A stretch of 64,000 nt of DNA from an uncultured Desulfobacterales bacterium. Its GTDB lineage: Bacteria; Desulfobacterota; Desulfobulbia; Desulfobulbales; Desulfocapsaceae. The stretch is taken from the NCBI GenBank assembly GCA_937915545.1, contig CALGIJ010000012.1, positions 62,001 through 126,000 on the forward strand, in the 5' to 3' direction. The notes beneath the pieces are model-generated. The model was given only the letters and a program-made list of their open reading frames with translations. It did no database searches and was not told the DNA's origin. Shown piece after piece: positions 34,139-43,212 of the stretch. How positions within the stretch are numbered: position 1 is the first letter of the stretch; each line of letters opens with the position of its first letter. Made by a program: the position numbers and the translations under genes.

Positions 34139-35302
34139 TCACGCTCCGTCAAGATGAAAGACTGACCTCAGCGCGCCGAGGATTTTTGCAGCGGCATGAC
34201 CGTCGCCATAGGGATTCTGCCTGGGGCGGAAGAGATGATCTTCCCCCCTGTCAGCCAGCAGGCGCTCGGTCTCGGCGATGATTTTCTCACGATCGGTGCC
34301 GACCAGCACCACTGTGCCGGCCTCCACCGCCTCGGGCCGTTCGGTGATACCGCGCATCACCAGCACCGGCTTGCCCAGGGACGGCGCCTCCTCCTGCACC
34401 CCGCCCGAGTCGGTGAGGATAAGCCGGCAGCGGTCCATGGCCATGACGAAGGGGGCGTAGTCGAGGGGGGCGATGAGATGGACGTTGTCAAGCCCGCCCA
34501 ACATGGCATACACCGGTTGTCGCACCTTCGGATTGAGGTGCACCGGATAGACGAAGGCCGTCTGCGGATGCCGCCTGGCCAGAGTGGCGATGGCCTGACA
34601 GATGTTGTCGAACCCCGGCCCGAAATTCTCGCGGCGATGCCCGGTAATCAGAACAAAGGGCAGACGCTCTTGCACCACCCGCCCCGCCGAACCGAAGACC
34701 CTGCCCCAGTCCTCCACTCGCAGGGCATTGTCGCGCACCCACAACAACGCGTCGATCACCGTATTACCGGTGACGATGATACGCTCTTCGGGCACTTTCT
34801 CCTCGAGGAGATTGTCCTTCGCCCGTGCGGTTGGGGCAAAATGGAGCTGCGCCAGGCGGCTGGTCAGTACCCGGTTGGCCTCCTCGGGAAAGGGCATGCT
34901 CAGATTGCCGGTTCGCAGGCCTGCCTCGACATGGCCCACCGGGATTTGGGCGTAGAAAGCGGCCAGGGTTGCCGCAAAACAGGTGGTGGTGTCGCCATGG
35001 ACGAGGACCAGGTCGGGCCGCATGGCGGCGAGGACCTTGCGCATCCCCAGCAACACCCGGCTGGTGATATCGAAGAGATCCTGGTCGACATGCATGATAT
35101 CGAGATCGTAGTCCGGGACGATGGCAAACAGCTCCATGACCTGATCGAGCATCTGGCGATGCTGGCCGGTGACGCAGACCTGGCAGCGAAAGCGCCCGTC
35201 AGCGACCAGCGCCCGAACCACAGGGGCCATTTTGATCGCCTCCGGCCTGGTGCCGAACACCACGAGAACCGAGGGGTCGGACTTAGACAATGACAAGTTC
35301 AA
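34139..35302 (-). CDS. wecB: UDP-N-acetylglucosamine 2-epimerase (non-hydrolysing)
   Basis: A 387-residue enzyme converting UDP-GlcNAc to UDP-ManNAc for surface polysaccharide. It shows VVFGTRPEAIKMAPVV, VHGDTTTCFAATLAAF, VGHVEAGLRTGN, PFPEEANR and TGHRRENFG, which hold the substrate-binding arginine, acidic and histidine residues of the WecB/MnaA family. TDSGGVQEEAPSLGKPVLVMR near the C-terminus contacts UDP. The start at 35302 is a TTG with AGGGA about nine bases upstream; other TTG codons follow closely. It lies 120 bases downstream of apt on the same strand. No other polysaccharide gene is adjacent. Confidence 0.94.
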   Translation of the reverse strand: MNLSLSKSDPSVLVVFGTRPEAIKMAPVVRALVADGRFRCQVCVTGQHRQMLDQVMELFAIVPDYDLDIMHVDQDLFDITSRVLLGMRKVLAAMRPDLVLVHGDTTTCFAATLAAFYAQIPVGHVEAGLRTGNLSMPFPEEANRVLTSRLAQLHFAPTARAKDNLLEEKVPEERIIVTGNTVIDALLWVRDNALRVEDWGRVFGSAGRVVQERLPFVLITGHRRENFGPGFDNICQAIATLARRHPQTAFVYPVHLNPKVRQPVYAMLGGLDNVHLIAPLDYAPFVMAMDRCRLILTDSGGVQEEAPSLGKPVLVMRGITERPEAVEAGTVVLVGTDREKIIAETERLLADRGEDHLFRPRQNPYGDGHAAAKILGALRSVFHLDGA

Positions 35303-35422
35303 AATTTGCTGTCCCTACTCTTGAATCGCAACCTCGCAGCCACCATTGCGGAATGCAACACCACCTTATCCCCGGCGATGATGGCGACCTCTCGGGCCAT
35401 GCACTCCGCCGCACCCCTGCCC

Positions 35423-35944
35423 TTACTCGCCCTCGAACTCCATCATCGCATAAACGGGGCAGTCTTTGAGCTGCTCTCGGCCTTTGAGGTCGGGGAGCTC
35501 GATCAGAAAGGCGCACTCGAGGATGACGGCGCCGAGGCGGCGCACCAGCTGCACGGTGGCGCCGGCGGTGCCGCCAGTGGCGATGAGGTCGTCGACAATC
35601 ACCACCCGCTCGCCCGGGTCGATGGCATCGGTGTGAATCTCCAGGGTCCCCGAGCCGTATTCGAGGGAGTAGGATTCCTCCTCGGTTTCCGCCGGCAACT
35701 TGCCCTTCTTGCGCACCGGGACAAAGCCGACCCCCAGCCGGTAGGCGAGCACCGCGCCGAAGACGAAGCCCCGGGCATCTATACCGACGACCTTGTCGAG
35801 CTTCGCGGGACGATAGCGCTCGTAAAGCAGGTCACAGGCGTGGGCAAAGGCCCGAGGGTCCTTCATCAGTGTGGTGAGGTCGCGGAAAATGACGCCCTCG
35901 ATCGGCCAGTTGGCAATGCTCCGTACAGTGCTTTTAAGATCCAT
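35423..35944 (-). CDS. apt: adenine phosphoribosyltransferase
   Basis: A 173-residue purine salvage enzyme making AMP from adenine and PRPP. The PRPP loop VVIVDDLIATGGTAGATV and the upstream VGIDARGFVFGAVLAYRLGVGFVPVRKKGKLP are diagnostic, and the length is that of E. coli-like Apt. The ATG at 35944 lies 17 bases after the mtnP stop, so the two are co-transcribed. This fits because MtnP releases the adenine that Apt recycles. Confidence 0.96.
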   Translation of the reverse strand: MDLKSTVRSIANWPIEGVIFRDLTTLMKDPRAFAHACDLLYERYRPAKLDKVVGIDARGFVFGAVLAYRLGVGFVPVRKKGKLPAETEEESYSLEYGSGTLEIHTDAIDPGERVVIVDDLIATGGTAGATVQLVRRLGAVILECAFLIELPDLKGREQLKDCPVYAMMEFEGE

Positions 35945-35961
35945 GGCGCCTCACAGTTTCG

Positions 35962-36711
35962 TTAGCGGTTGAAGGTGGCGATCACCTCGACGAGAAGTCC
36001 GGTGACATTGGATGCATTGCGGTGGAAGACGGCAAGAATCTCCTCCCAGGTGACCGGGGCCTCGTCCTCCTTCCAGCAATCGTAATCGGTGGACATGGCA
36101 ACCGCCGCATAGGGGATTCTGGCCTCGTTGGCCAGCATCGCCTCCGGGGCCGTCGACATATTGATGACATCGGCGCCCCACAGGCGGAACATCTTCGATT
36201 CTGCCACCGTCGAAAAGCGCGGTCCCTCGATGGTCACCACGCAGCCCCTGGGGTGCATCGGCAGCCCGCGGCGCTGCCCTGCGGCGATCAATTGCTGACG
36301 CAGCTCCTCGTTGAAGGGGTGGGCCATGGCGGTATGCTGCGCCCCGCCGGCGAAGGAGTCGTGGAAAGTGTTGCTGCGGAATCGGGTGAAATCGATGAAC
36401 TGGTCGAGCACCACCAGGTGGCCGCGTTCGATCTCGGCACGCAGGCTGCCGCAGGCGGTGGTGGCAATGATATGCGTCACCCCGGCGTCGCGCAGGGCGG
36501 TAATATTGGCACGATTGTTGACCTCGGTCGGGCTGTACTGGTGATCCACCCCGTGCCGAGCGAGAAGAATCGCTTCAACGCCGGCGATGGTGCCAACCTT
36601 GAGCGGCGCCGACGGTGGACCATACGCGGTGTCAACCTCGAGTATGCTGCCATCCTTGAAAATTTCCGGATTCTCGAGCCCGGACCCCCCGATGATACCG
36701 ATCTTCACCAT
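35962..36711 (-). CDS. mtnP: S-methyl-5'-thioadenosine phosphorylase
   Basis: A 249-residue purine nucleoside phosphorylase of the MTAP type. It has IGIIGGSGLENPEIF, the phosphate-binding LLARHGVDHQYSPTEVNNRANI, FHDSFAGGAQHTAMAHPF, and NMSTAPEAMLANEARIPYAAVAMSTDYDCWKEDE. The last is the MTAP region where the aspartate recognises adenine N7. The start at 36711 follows GGGGAAG; six codons of extension upstream are not family-like. It releases adenine from methylthioadenosine, and Apt is next in the operon. Some archaeal-type relatives prefer methylthioinosine; DYDCWKE favours adenosine. Confidence 0.92.
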   Translation of the reverse strand: MVKIGIIGGSGLENPEIFKDGSILEVDTAYGPPSAPLKVGTIAGVEAILLARHGVDHQYSPTEVNNRANITALRDAGVTHIIATTACGSLRAEIERGHLVVLDQFIDFTRFRSNTFHDSFAGGAQHTAMAHPFNEELRQQLIAAGQRRGLPMHPRGCVVTIEGPRFSTVAESKMFRLWGADVINMSTAPEAMLANEARIPYAAVAMSTDYDCWKEDEAPVTWEEILAVFHRNASNVTGLLVEVIATFNR

Positions 36712-36850
36712 ATTCTTCCCCACTTGCACAGGATTTCACCCTGCGGGCCGATCTTGCCCCGCCGACAATATATGCGAATCTGCTAACATATCGGACTCGC
36801 AGCCGCTTGGCAACGGGATTTCCGGGCAGGGAGAAAGGGAGAAGGGCCGG

Positions 36851-36879
36851 TTGACTTTCCCAGGCGTTTGTTCCATACT
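36851..36879 (+). promoter_or_regulatory. sigma70-type promoter before the iron alcohol dehydrogenase
   Basis: TTGACT (36851-36856) and CATACT (36874-36879) have a 17-base spacer and lie about 50 bases before the start at 36937. They should drive the dehydrogenase and the overlapping hybrid kinase. Confidence 0.55.
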
Positions 36880-36936
36880 TAGCCAGGAAAGAACAAGAAT
36901 TTCGCTCCCTCTGTTTCAGGATACCCGAGCAACACC

Positions 36937-38088
36937 ATGATGGAACTACGAAAATTCGTCGCCCCCGAGTTCATCTTCGGCGCTGGCGCCATGCAGCTGG
37001 TCGGTCGCTACCTGCACAACTTCGGAGCGCGCAGGGCGCTGCTGGTCACCGACCCCGGACTGATTGAAGCCGGCTGGGCCAGCAAGACCCTGGGCCTGCT
37101 CGACTCCGAAGAAATCGACTCTGCCGTCTTTTCATCGGTTTCCGCCAACCCCCGCGACTCCGAGGTGATGGCCGGAGCCGCGCTCTACCAGAGCGAAGGC
37201 TGCGATGTCATCGTCGCCGTCGGCGGCGGCAGTCCCATGGACTGCGCCAAGGGCATCGGCATCGTCTGCACCAACAGGCAGCACATCCTCGACATGGAGG
37301 GCATCGACAAGGTGGCCATCCCCGGCCCGCCGCTGGTGTGCATTCCTACCACCGCCGGCACCTCCGCCGACGTCTCGCAGTTCGCCATCATCAACCACAC
37401 CGCAGACAGGCGCAAGATCGCCATCATCAGCAAGACCATGGTGCCCGATGTGGCCCTCATCGACCCGCTGACCACCGTCACCATGTCGCCCTACCTCACC
37501 GCCTGCACCGGCATGGATGCCCTGGTGCACGCCGTCGAGGCCTACGTTTCCACCGCCAACTCGCCGCTGCTCGACCTGCACGCCCTCGAGGCGGTGCGCC
37601 TCGTCTGCAACAACCTCCCCAAGGTGCTCACCAGGCCAGACGACCTCGAACTGCGCAACAACATGACTCTGGCCAGCCTCCAGGCCGGCCTGGCTTTCTC
37701 CAACGCCAGCCTCGGCGCGGTGCACGCCATGGCCCATAGCCTCGGCGGTCTCCTCGACCTGCCCCACGGCGAATGCAACGCCCTGCTCCTGCAGCATGTG
37801 GTCAATTTCAATTTCCCCGAAGCAGCAGGGCGCTACGTAAAGATCGGCGAAGCCATGGGCCTCCCCCTGGAAGGGTTGCCGGCCTTGGCGGCGCGCAAGG
37901 CCATCGTCGCCCATATCGACGAGCTCAAGCGGCAGGTCGGCATCACCAAGACCTTGTCCCAGCAGGGAGCCACCACAGCCGACATCCCCGCCCTGGCCGA
38001 AAAGGCCCTGCGCGACCCGTGCATGGTCACCAACCCGCGCAACCCGACACGCCGCGACATCGAGGTCATCTATGAAGAAGCCCTCTGA
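36937..38088 (+). CDS. iron-containing alcohol dehydrogenase
   Basis: A 383-residue group III dehydrogenase. NAD binding is shown by VAVGGGSPMDCAKGIGIV and IPTTAGTSADVSQFAII. The metal ligands are an aspartate and histidine in GMDALVHAVEAYVS and two histidines in AVHAMAHSLGGLLDLPHGECNALLL. It would interconvert an alcohol or diol and an aldehyde, with unknown substrate. The start is 36937 (a second ATG follows at 36940); the ribosome site is weak. Its last 17 bases overlap the hybrid kinase gene, which points to coupled translation. Confidence 0.93.
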   Translation: MMELRKFVAPEFIFGAGAMQLVGRYLHNFGARRALLVTDPGLIEAGWASKTLGLLDSEEIDSAVFSSVSANPRDSEVMAGAALYQSEGCDVIVAVGGGSPMDCAKGIGIVCTNRQHILDMEGIDKVAIPGPPLVCIPTTAGTSADVSQFAIINHTADRRKIAIISKTMVPDVALIDPLTTVTMSPYLTACTGMDALVHAVEAYVSTANSPLLDLHALEAVRLVCNNLPKVLTRPDDLELRNNMTLASLQAGLAFSNASLGAVHAMAHSLGGLLDLPHGECNALLLQHVVNFNFPEAAGRYVKIGEAMGLPLEGLPALAARKAIVAHIDELKRQVGITKTLSQQGATTADIPALAEKALRDPCMVTNPRNPTRRDIEVIYEEAL

Positions 38089-39433
38089 GCCGGTGGATGC
38101 CCGCGAAGAACTGCGGCAAAGCATCATCGGCCTGGGGGAACGCTCCATCCGCAAGAGCTACTACCCCGAACTGCAGCAACGCATCGCCGAGCTCGAGCAG
38201 CGCAATCGCGAGCTGCAGCAGGAGATCGCCGAGCGCATCGCCGCGCAGAACTCGGCGCGCAAATTGAGCAGACAGCTGCAGCAGTCGCAGAAAATGGAAG
38301 CCATCGGTACCCTGGCGGGGGGCATCGCCCACGACTTCAACAACATCCTTACCGTCATCATCGGCTATACTGAACTCGCCAAGCTGCACAGCGACTCCCT
38401 GTGCAAACACAGTCCCTGCCCTGCCGGCAAGGAGCTCGACCAGGTGCTGCGCGCCGCCGAGCGAGCCAAGGAGCTGGTGCGGCAGATCCTCACCTTCAGC
38501 CGCCGCCAGGATGGCGAGAGGATCCCGCTCAAGTTCCTTCCCGTCCTTGAGGAATCCCTTGAACTGCTGCGCGCCTCCCTGCCGCAATCCATAGAAATCA
38601 AAACGAAGATCACCTGCGGCAACATCCGGTTGCTCGCCAATGCCGTGCAACTGCAGCAAATTCTCATGAACCTCGGCACCAACGCCCACCATGCCATGCG
38701 CGAAACCGGGGGCATCCTCGCCGTCGAGGCAGAGTGTATCGAACTCGAAGAATTCGACGAGAAAAGCAAGCATCTGCTGCTCGCCCCTGGCCGCTACCTG
38801 CTGCTCAAGGTCTGCGACAACGGTTGCGGCATGGATCGAGCCCTGCTCGACAAGATCTTCGACCCCTATTTCACCACCAAACCTCCCGATCAGGGCACCG
38901 GCATGGGCCTGGCGGTGGTCCATGGCATCGTCAAGGGCCACCGCGGCCACATCTCCGTATACAGCGAGGCCGGCAAAGGCACGAGCTTTCTCATCTACCT
39001 GCCGATGCTCGAGGAAAAGGGCGAGGTGGTGAGTGAAGAGCTCCCCGAAGAACTGCGCGGCGGCGACGAGCGCATCCTCATCGTCGACGACGAGCCGCAG
39101 GTGGCGGAAATGCAGGCCCGCCTCCTCGCCAGCCTCGGCTACCAGGTCACCCACCACTCTCAGCCGCTGCAGGCCATGGAGCGCTTCCGCGACGCCCCAC
39201 AGGACTTCGACCTGATCATCACCGACATGACCATGCCGAAGATGCACGGCGCCGACCTCGCCCGGGAGGTGATGCGTATCAGACCGGACATGCCAGTCAT
39301 CCTCTGCACCGGATTCAGCGAGCTGGTCAATGAAGACAAAGCCAGAGCCCTCGGTATCAAAGCCTTCGCCATGAAGCCGCTGGCACGCAAATCGATAGCC
39401 GCCCTCATCCGCCGCGTCCTCGAGGAGGGGTAG
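38072..39433 (+). CDS. cytoplasmic hybrid histidine kinase with C-terminal receiver
   Basis: A 453-residue signalling protein. The N-terminal 75 residues form a coiled coil (about 32-75) with no sensor domain or membrane segment. The phosphoacceptor is H87 in LAGGIAHDFNNIL. The ATPase domain has NLGTNAHHAM, VCDNGCGM and GTGMGLAVVHGI. A receiver follows with RILIVDDEP, phosphorylated D385 in IITDMTMPKMHG and the switch lysine in AFAMKPL. It overlaps the alcohol dehydrogenase by 17 bases. No DNA-binding output domain or partner regulator lies nearby, so both input and output are unknown. Confidence 0.92.
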   Translation: MKKPSEPVDAREELRQSIIGLGERSIRKSYYPELQQRIAELEQRNRELQQEIAERIAAQNSARKLSRQLQQSQKMEAIGTLAGGIAHDFNNILTVIIGYTELAKLHSDSLCKHSPCPAGKELDQVLRAAERAKELVRQILTFSRRQDGERIPLKFLPVLEESLELLRASLPQSIEIKTKITCGNIRLLANAVQLQQILMNLGTNAHHAMRETGGILAVEAECIELEEFDEKSKHLLLAPGRYLLLKVCDNGCGMDRALLDKIFDPYFTTKPPDQGTGMGLAVVHGIVKGHRGHISVYSEAGKGTSFLIYLPMLEEKGEVVSEELPEELRGGDERILIVDDEPQVAEMQARLLASLGYQVTHHSQPLQAMERFRDAPQDFDLIITDMTMPKMHGADLAREVMRIRPDMPVILCTGFSELVNEDKARALGIKAFAMKPLARKSIAALIRRVLEEG

Positions 39434-39440
39434 CGACGGC

Positions 39441-39968
39441 ATGACTGCCTCCGAGGTCTTGTCTTTCCCGAAGCGCCGTCTATGGCGGCTGCTCTTCCTC
39501 CTCACCGCCACCATCGGCAGCGACCAGTTCAGCAAATACCTGGCCCGCGAGTTCCTCCCTCCTTCCGGCAGCAGCCATCTCTTCGGTATGGTGCGGCTGT
39601 CGCTCATCGAGAACCACGGCGGTTTCCTCGGTGTCGTCGCTGGGTTGCCCGCCGAATGGCGCTTTGTCTTGCTGACCGTCGGCGTGGCGGTCCTCCTCGG
39701 CGGCTGCCTCGTCATCCTGCTGCGCCTGCTTGACCACGCTTCACCTTTATGGCTGCCGCTGGCCATGATCACCGGGGGCGGCCTCGGCAACCTGCTCGAC
39801 CGCCTCCGCGGCGATGGCGGTGTCACCGATTTTTTGATTCTCGGCAGAGGCTTCCTGCAGACCGGGATTTTCAATCTCGCCGATGTCTATATCCTCACCG
39901 GCTCCTTCATCCTCGGCGTTCAGTTGCTGCAAGGCCCCGACCAGCCACGGGAGCCGCGGCGGGACTAG
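39441..39968 (+). CDS. lspA: lipoprotein signal peptidase (signal peptidase II)
   Basis: A 175-residue membrane aspartyl protease that removes signal peptides from prolipoproteins. Conserved boxes are SDQFSKYLA, LIENHGGFLG, GGGLGNLLDRLRGDGGVTDFL and FNLADVYI, the last two holding the catalytic aspartates. Four hydrophobic segments are visible, as expected. The N-terminal arm is slightly longer than in E. coli. It starts seven bases after the kinase stop. The window also encodes clear lipoprotein clients (for example at 41305 and 46817). Confidence 0.93.
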   Translation: MTASEVLSFPKRRLWRLLFLLTATIGSDQFSKYLAREFLPPSGSSHLFGMVRLSLIENHGGFLGVVAGLPAEWRFVLLTVGVAVLLGGCLVILLRLLDHASPLWLPLAMITGGGLGNLLDRLRGDGGVTDFLILGRGFLQTGIFNLADVYILTGSFILGVQLLQGPDQPREPRRD

Positions 39969-40095
39969 CGGCGGAGCAGATTTTTCACGAGCGTTTCGAA
40001 AACAAGTCAGGTAAGAATTGAAGTTTTCGGCGATGGCCAATCGCCCCAGCCCCCTGACTTTCAGGGTCGACAACACTACTTTACGGAGTCTCCCC

Positions 40096-41208
40096 ATGCT
40101 GCACGTTGGATTTATCGGTTGGCGAGGAATGGTAGGTTCTGTCCTCATGGAGAGGATGGTTGCCGAGAATGACTTTCGCGGCTTCACCCCCGTCTTTTTC
40201 ACTACCTCCCAGATCGGTGAAAAGGGCCCGGATGTCGGCGGCGGCAAACCTTTGGAAGATGCGATGAACATCGACCGTCTGGCGGAAATGGACATCATCG
40301 TTTCCTGTCAGGGCGGCAGTTACACCACCAGCGTCTACGAAACCCTGCGCCGCCGCTGGAACGGCTACTGGATCGACGCCGCTTCGACGCTGAGGATGAA
40401 GGAAGACGCCATCATCATCCTCGACCCGGTCAATCTCGCAGTGATCGAGAACGGCCTGGATCGCGGCATCAAAAACTATATCGGTGGCAACTGCACCGTG
40501 TCACTGATGCTGATGGGCCTTGGCGGCCTTTTCGCCAACGATCTCGTCGAGTGGGTCAGCTCGATGACCTACCAGGCGGCCAGCGGCGCCGGGGCCAAGA
40601 ACATGCGCGAACTGCTCAGGCAGATGGGGGAACTGGCCGGTGAAGTCTCCGACCTGCTCGACGACCCCTCCTCGGCCATCCTCGACATCGATCGCAAGGT
40701 CACCGCCAAGCTCAACGACGGCTCGCTGACCGTCGACACCTGGGGCGTACCCCTGGCGGCCAGCCTCATCCCGTGGATCGATGTACCGGTGGAAGGCGGG
40801 CAATCGAAGGAAGAGTGGAAGGGCATTGCCGAAACCAACAAGATCCTCGGTCGGAGAGGCGAAGACATCATCCCGGTGGACGGCCTGTGCATCCGTGTCG
40901 GCGCCATGCGCTGCCATTCCCAGGCCCTGACCATCAAGTTAAAGAAGGATATCGGTGTCGATGAGATCGAACAACTCATCGCCAGCCACAACCCGTGGGT
41001 GAAGATCATCCCCAACGACCGCCAGCTCAGCTCCCGCGAGCTGACGCCGGTCAAGGTTTCCGGCAACCTCAGCGTGCCGGTGGGCCGCCTGCACAAGATG
41101 AAGCTCGGCCCTCGCTACCTCGCCGCCTTTACCGTCGGCGACCAGTTGCTCTGGGGCGCCGCCGAACCGCTGCGCCGCATGCTGCGCATCCTCCTCGCCC
41201 GTCTCTAA
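40096..41208 (+). CDS. asd: aspartate-semialdehyde dehydrogenase
   Basis: A 370-residue enzyme of the E. coli-type Asd group, reducing aspartyl phosphate to the semialdehyde for lysine/DAP, threonine and methionine synthesis. VGFIGWRGMVGSVLMERM is the NADP motif. C133 in GGNCTVSLML is the nucleophile, and AASGAGAKNMRELL and GAMRCHSQALTIKL complete the site. The ATG at 40096 has GGAG seven bases upstream; the frame continues 26 codons up through the gap after lspA without family similarity. DAP made downstream of this step feeds the peptidoglycan enzymes encoded next door. Confidence 0.96.
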   Translation: MLHVGFIGWRGMVGSVLMERMVAENDFRGFTPVFFTTSQIGEKGPDVGGGKPLEDAMNIDRLAEMDIIVSCQGGSYTTSVYETLRRRWNGYWIDAASTLRMKEDAIIILDPVNLAVIENGLDRGIKNYIGGNCTVSLMLMGLGGLFANDLVEWVSSMTYQAASGAGAKNMRELLRQMGELAGEVSDLLDDPSSAILDIDRKVTAKLNDGSLTVDTWGVPLAASLIPWIDVPVEGGQSKEEWKGIAETNKILGRRGEDIIPVDGLCIRVGAMRCHSQALTIKLKKDIGVDEIEQLIASHNPWVKIIPNDRQLSSRELTPVKVSGNLSVPVGRLHKMKLGPRYLAAFTVGDQLLWGAAEPLRRMLRILLARL

Positions 41209-41212
41209 AAAC

Positions 41213-41248
41213 AACGCGGGCGCAACCTCTAGCGGTTGCGCCCGCGTT
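41213..41248 (-). terminator. terminator for the minus-strand lipoprotein gene
   Basis: A perfect 15-bp stem, AACGCGGGCGCAACC (41213-41227) with GGTTGCGCCCGCGTT (41234-41248) and a 6-base loop. On the minus strand it is followed by GTTTTTA, so it should end transcription coming from 43125. It begins only five bases after the asd stop. Confidence 0.8.
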
Positions 41249-41251
41249 GGA

Positions 41252-41285
41252 ACCTGCCGTAGACACTCCGGCAGGTCTTTTCTCT
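41252..41285 (+). terminator. terminator for asd
   Basis: ACCTGCC (41252-41258) pairs with GGCAGGT (41270-41276), followed by CTTTTCTCTT on the plus strand. The two adjacent hairpins (this and 41213-41248) appear to serve the two convergent genes separately. Confidence 0.65.
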
Positions 41286-41304
41286 TCTCTCGAGTTGCCG
41301 GCTG

Positions 41305-43125
41305 CTATGGCTTCGCCAATTGCGCGTCATCCTCCGCCGCCGGAATCTCTTCCATCACCACATTGCCAGGCGGGGTGAAGGCGCGGTCGAGGCCGTCGGC
41401 CGCCGGCGCCGGGGCATCATCCTGCCCGGCCATGACCAGCAGCTTCGGATCGATGGCCATCATCTCCTGCTCGACCCTCTCGAGGTTGCCGGCCACCTTG
41501 GAACGAATATCGACATCGGGATACTTGGCGAGGATGCCGCTTAGTGTCCGGTGGGTCTCGAGGAGCAGTTTCCGGCGACTCTCCAGATCGCTGGTCTTGG
41601 TGTACCTGGTAAAGAGGTTGGCCGCCTTCTTGCGCTCGGCTTTGGCCGCCTCCAGAGACAGCTCACGGATCTTTTCCTGCGCTTTCGTGGCATACTCTGT
41701 GTCGGAGAAGCCGGCAAACAGCGCCAGGGCCTCGTCGTACTTCTCCTGCTTGGCGAGCAGCATGCCGCTGTTCCAGCGATTCTGCAGTTCCTCCATGCGC
41801 GCCAGGCGCTGCGACTCCCTCTCCACGGCGTCGGTCAAGGAAAGCTCTTCGTTCTTGCCCTTCAGCGCCAGCTGCTTCTCCGGCCCGATAATCTCTGCGG
41901 GCAGCGTCTTGAGAAGGTCCTGGGCCTCCTGGAATTTCTTCTCAGCACGCAGCTTCTCGACATCGGCCATAAAGCTCTCAAACCATTTGTCGGCCGCCAT
42001 CTTGACTTTGTTTTTGATGACGTCGACATTGGAAGCCACCGGGGAATAAGGGTACTTCTCGAGGAACTTTTCCGCCTGCCAGAGCAACTTATAGCCGCTC
42101 TTGTCGGGGTCATAGCTGAGATATTCGCGCAGCAGGCCGGAATACTCGCGCAACTCCGGGCTGCCCTGGCGGGATCGGTCGAGAATCGAGAGCTGCAGCT
42201 TCGACCACTCCTCCAGATGTCCTAGATTTTGATAGTCTTCGGAGATTTTGCGATACTGCCCGGCCGCCATCTGGTAGTTGCCGGAGGCAGTATAGAGATC
42301 GGCCAGAGTCCTGCGCAAGGAAACGAGATCGATGGCCTGGGCGTCGGTCGCCGACATCTGGTCAACCACCTGCTGGAAGATCTCCGCCGCCTGGTCAGGC
42401 ATATGCCGCATCATGAGAGCATTGCCATAGCTGATCCTCGTGCGCAGATCGATGCGGCCCATCTGGTTCTGAGGGATTTTCTGCCAGATCTTGACGATCT
42501 CCTCCAATTCGTGGTTCTGGGCGTGCCTGGCGATCAAGGCCTCAATTTGTCCGAGGTCTGCATCATCACCGCGCTGGCTCCACCCTGCGCCCTCGTCCCC
42601 ATGGTCGGCGAGCATGCGCCCGCATGAGCTTTCGATAAAATCGATATCGCTCTTTTCGAGGTCGATGATCCCCGACTGGCCGAGTTTCTCGGCAGTACTC
42701 ATCCGCTCTGTCTGCAGCAGCCGGCTGCGCAGGTCGCTGTAGCCATCGAGCACCGCCTGCAGCTGACGGAAGCAACGCACCATCTCCGCCGCCTCGCGGT
42801 CATTGAGCTGCCGCTGAGAGGCCTGACTGTCCAGAGCTTTCCATCGCTCCAACTTGCGCCCGTATTCAAAGATGCGGTCGTTGATAAAGGCCATCGACGG
42901 CAGCTTTTCGGGAACTCGCGCTTCAACTACCGCCAGGGGTGGAGGCTCGGGCTCGAGAGTCATCAGCGGTGGCACGGCACCGCGACCGTCTGCCGGGGAC
43001 AGCCCGTTTTTCTGTGCCGGCGGAATGGCCGCCGGGGACTGCACCTGGGTCTTTTTGGGGATGGCACAGCTGCTGAGAGAAAAGAGGAGGGCCAGTGCGA
43101 GGGCTGCACAACGTCTATGTTTCAT
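41305..43125 (-). CDS. repeat-rich periplasmic lipoprotein
   Basis: A 606-residue protein. MKHRRCAALALALLFSLSSC is a lipoprotein signal ending in the lipobox LSSC, so it is probably anchored to a membrane facing the periplasm. After a proline-rich linker comes a long all-helical region with several TPR-like segments (for example GNALMMRHMPDQAAEIFQQV, SGNYQMAAGQYRKISEDYQN, WNSGMLLAKQEKYDEALALF). Signal cleavage would use LspA (39441). The start at 43125 is supported by the signal and a weak AGGA. It lies 87 bases downstream of the PBP gene on the same strand, so a scaffolding role in cell-wall synthesis is plausible, by context only. Confidence 0.8.
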   Translation of the reverse strand: MKHRRCAALALALLFSLSSCAIPKKTQVQSPAAIPPAQKNGLSPADGRGAVPPLMTLEPEPPPLAVVEARVPEKLPSMAFINDRIFEYGRKLERWKALDSQASQRQLNDREAAEMVRCFRQLQAVLDGYSDLRSRLLQTERMSTAEKLGQSGIIDLEKSDIDFIESSCGRMLADHGDEGAGWSQRGDDADLGQIEALIARHAQNHELEEIVKIWQKIPQNQMGRIDLRTRISYGNALMMRHMPDQAAEIFQQVVDQMSATDAQAIDLVSLRRTLADLYTASGNYQMAAGQYRKISEDYQNLGHLEEWSKLQLSILDRSRQGSPELREYSGLLREYLSYDPDKSGYKLLWQAEKFLEKYPYSPVASNVDVIKNKVKMAADKWFESFMADVEKLRAEKKFQEAQDLLKTLPAEIIGPEKQLALKGKNEELSLTDAVERESQRLARMEELQNRWNSGMLLAKQEKYDEALALFAGFSDTEYATKAQEKIRELSLEAAKAERKKAANLFTRYTKTSDLESRRKLLLETHRTLSGILAKYPDVDIRSKVAGNLERVEQEMMAIDPKLLVMAGQDDAPAPAADGLDRAFTPPGNVVMEEIPAAEDDAQLAKP

Positions 43126-43212
43126 GTCTGAACGATCCTGAGGGGAAGAGGAGGCGACAGCGGCCTGCCATGCCGGGCACGACACCCCTGCGGCCGAGCG
43201 CTGCCGCCAGCA

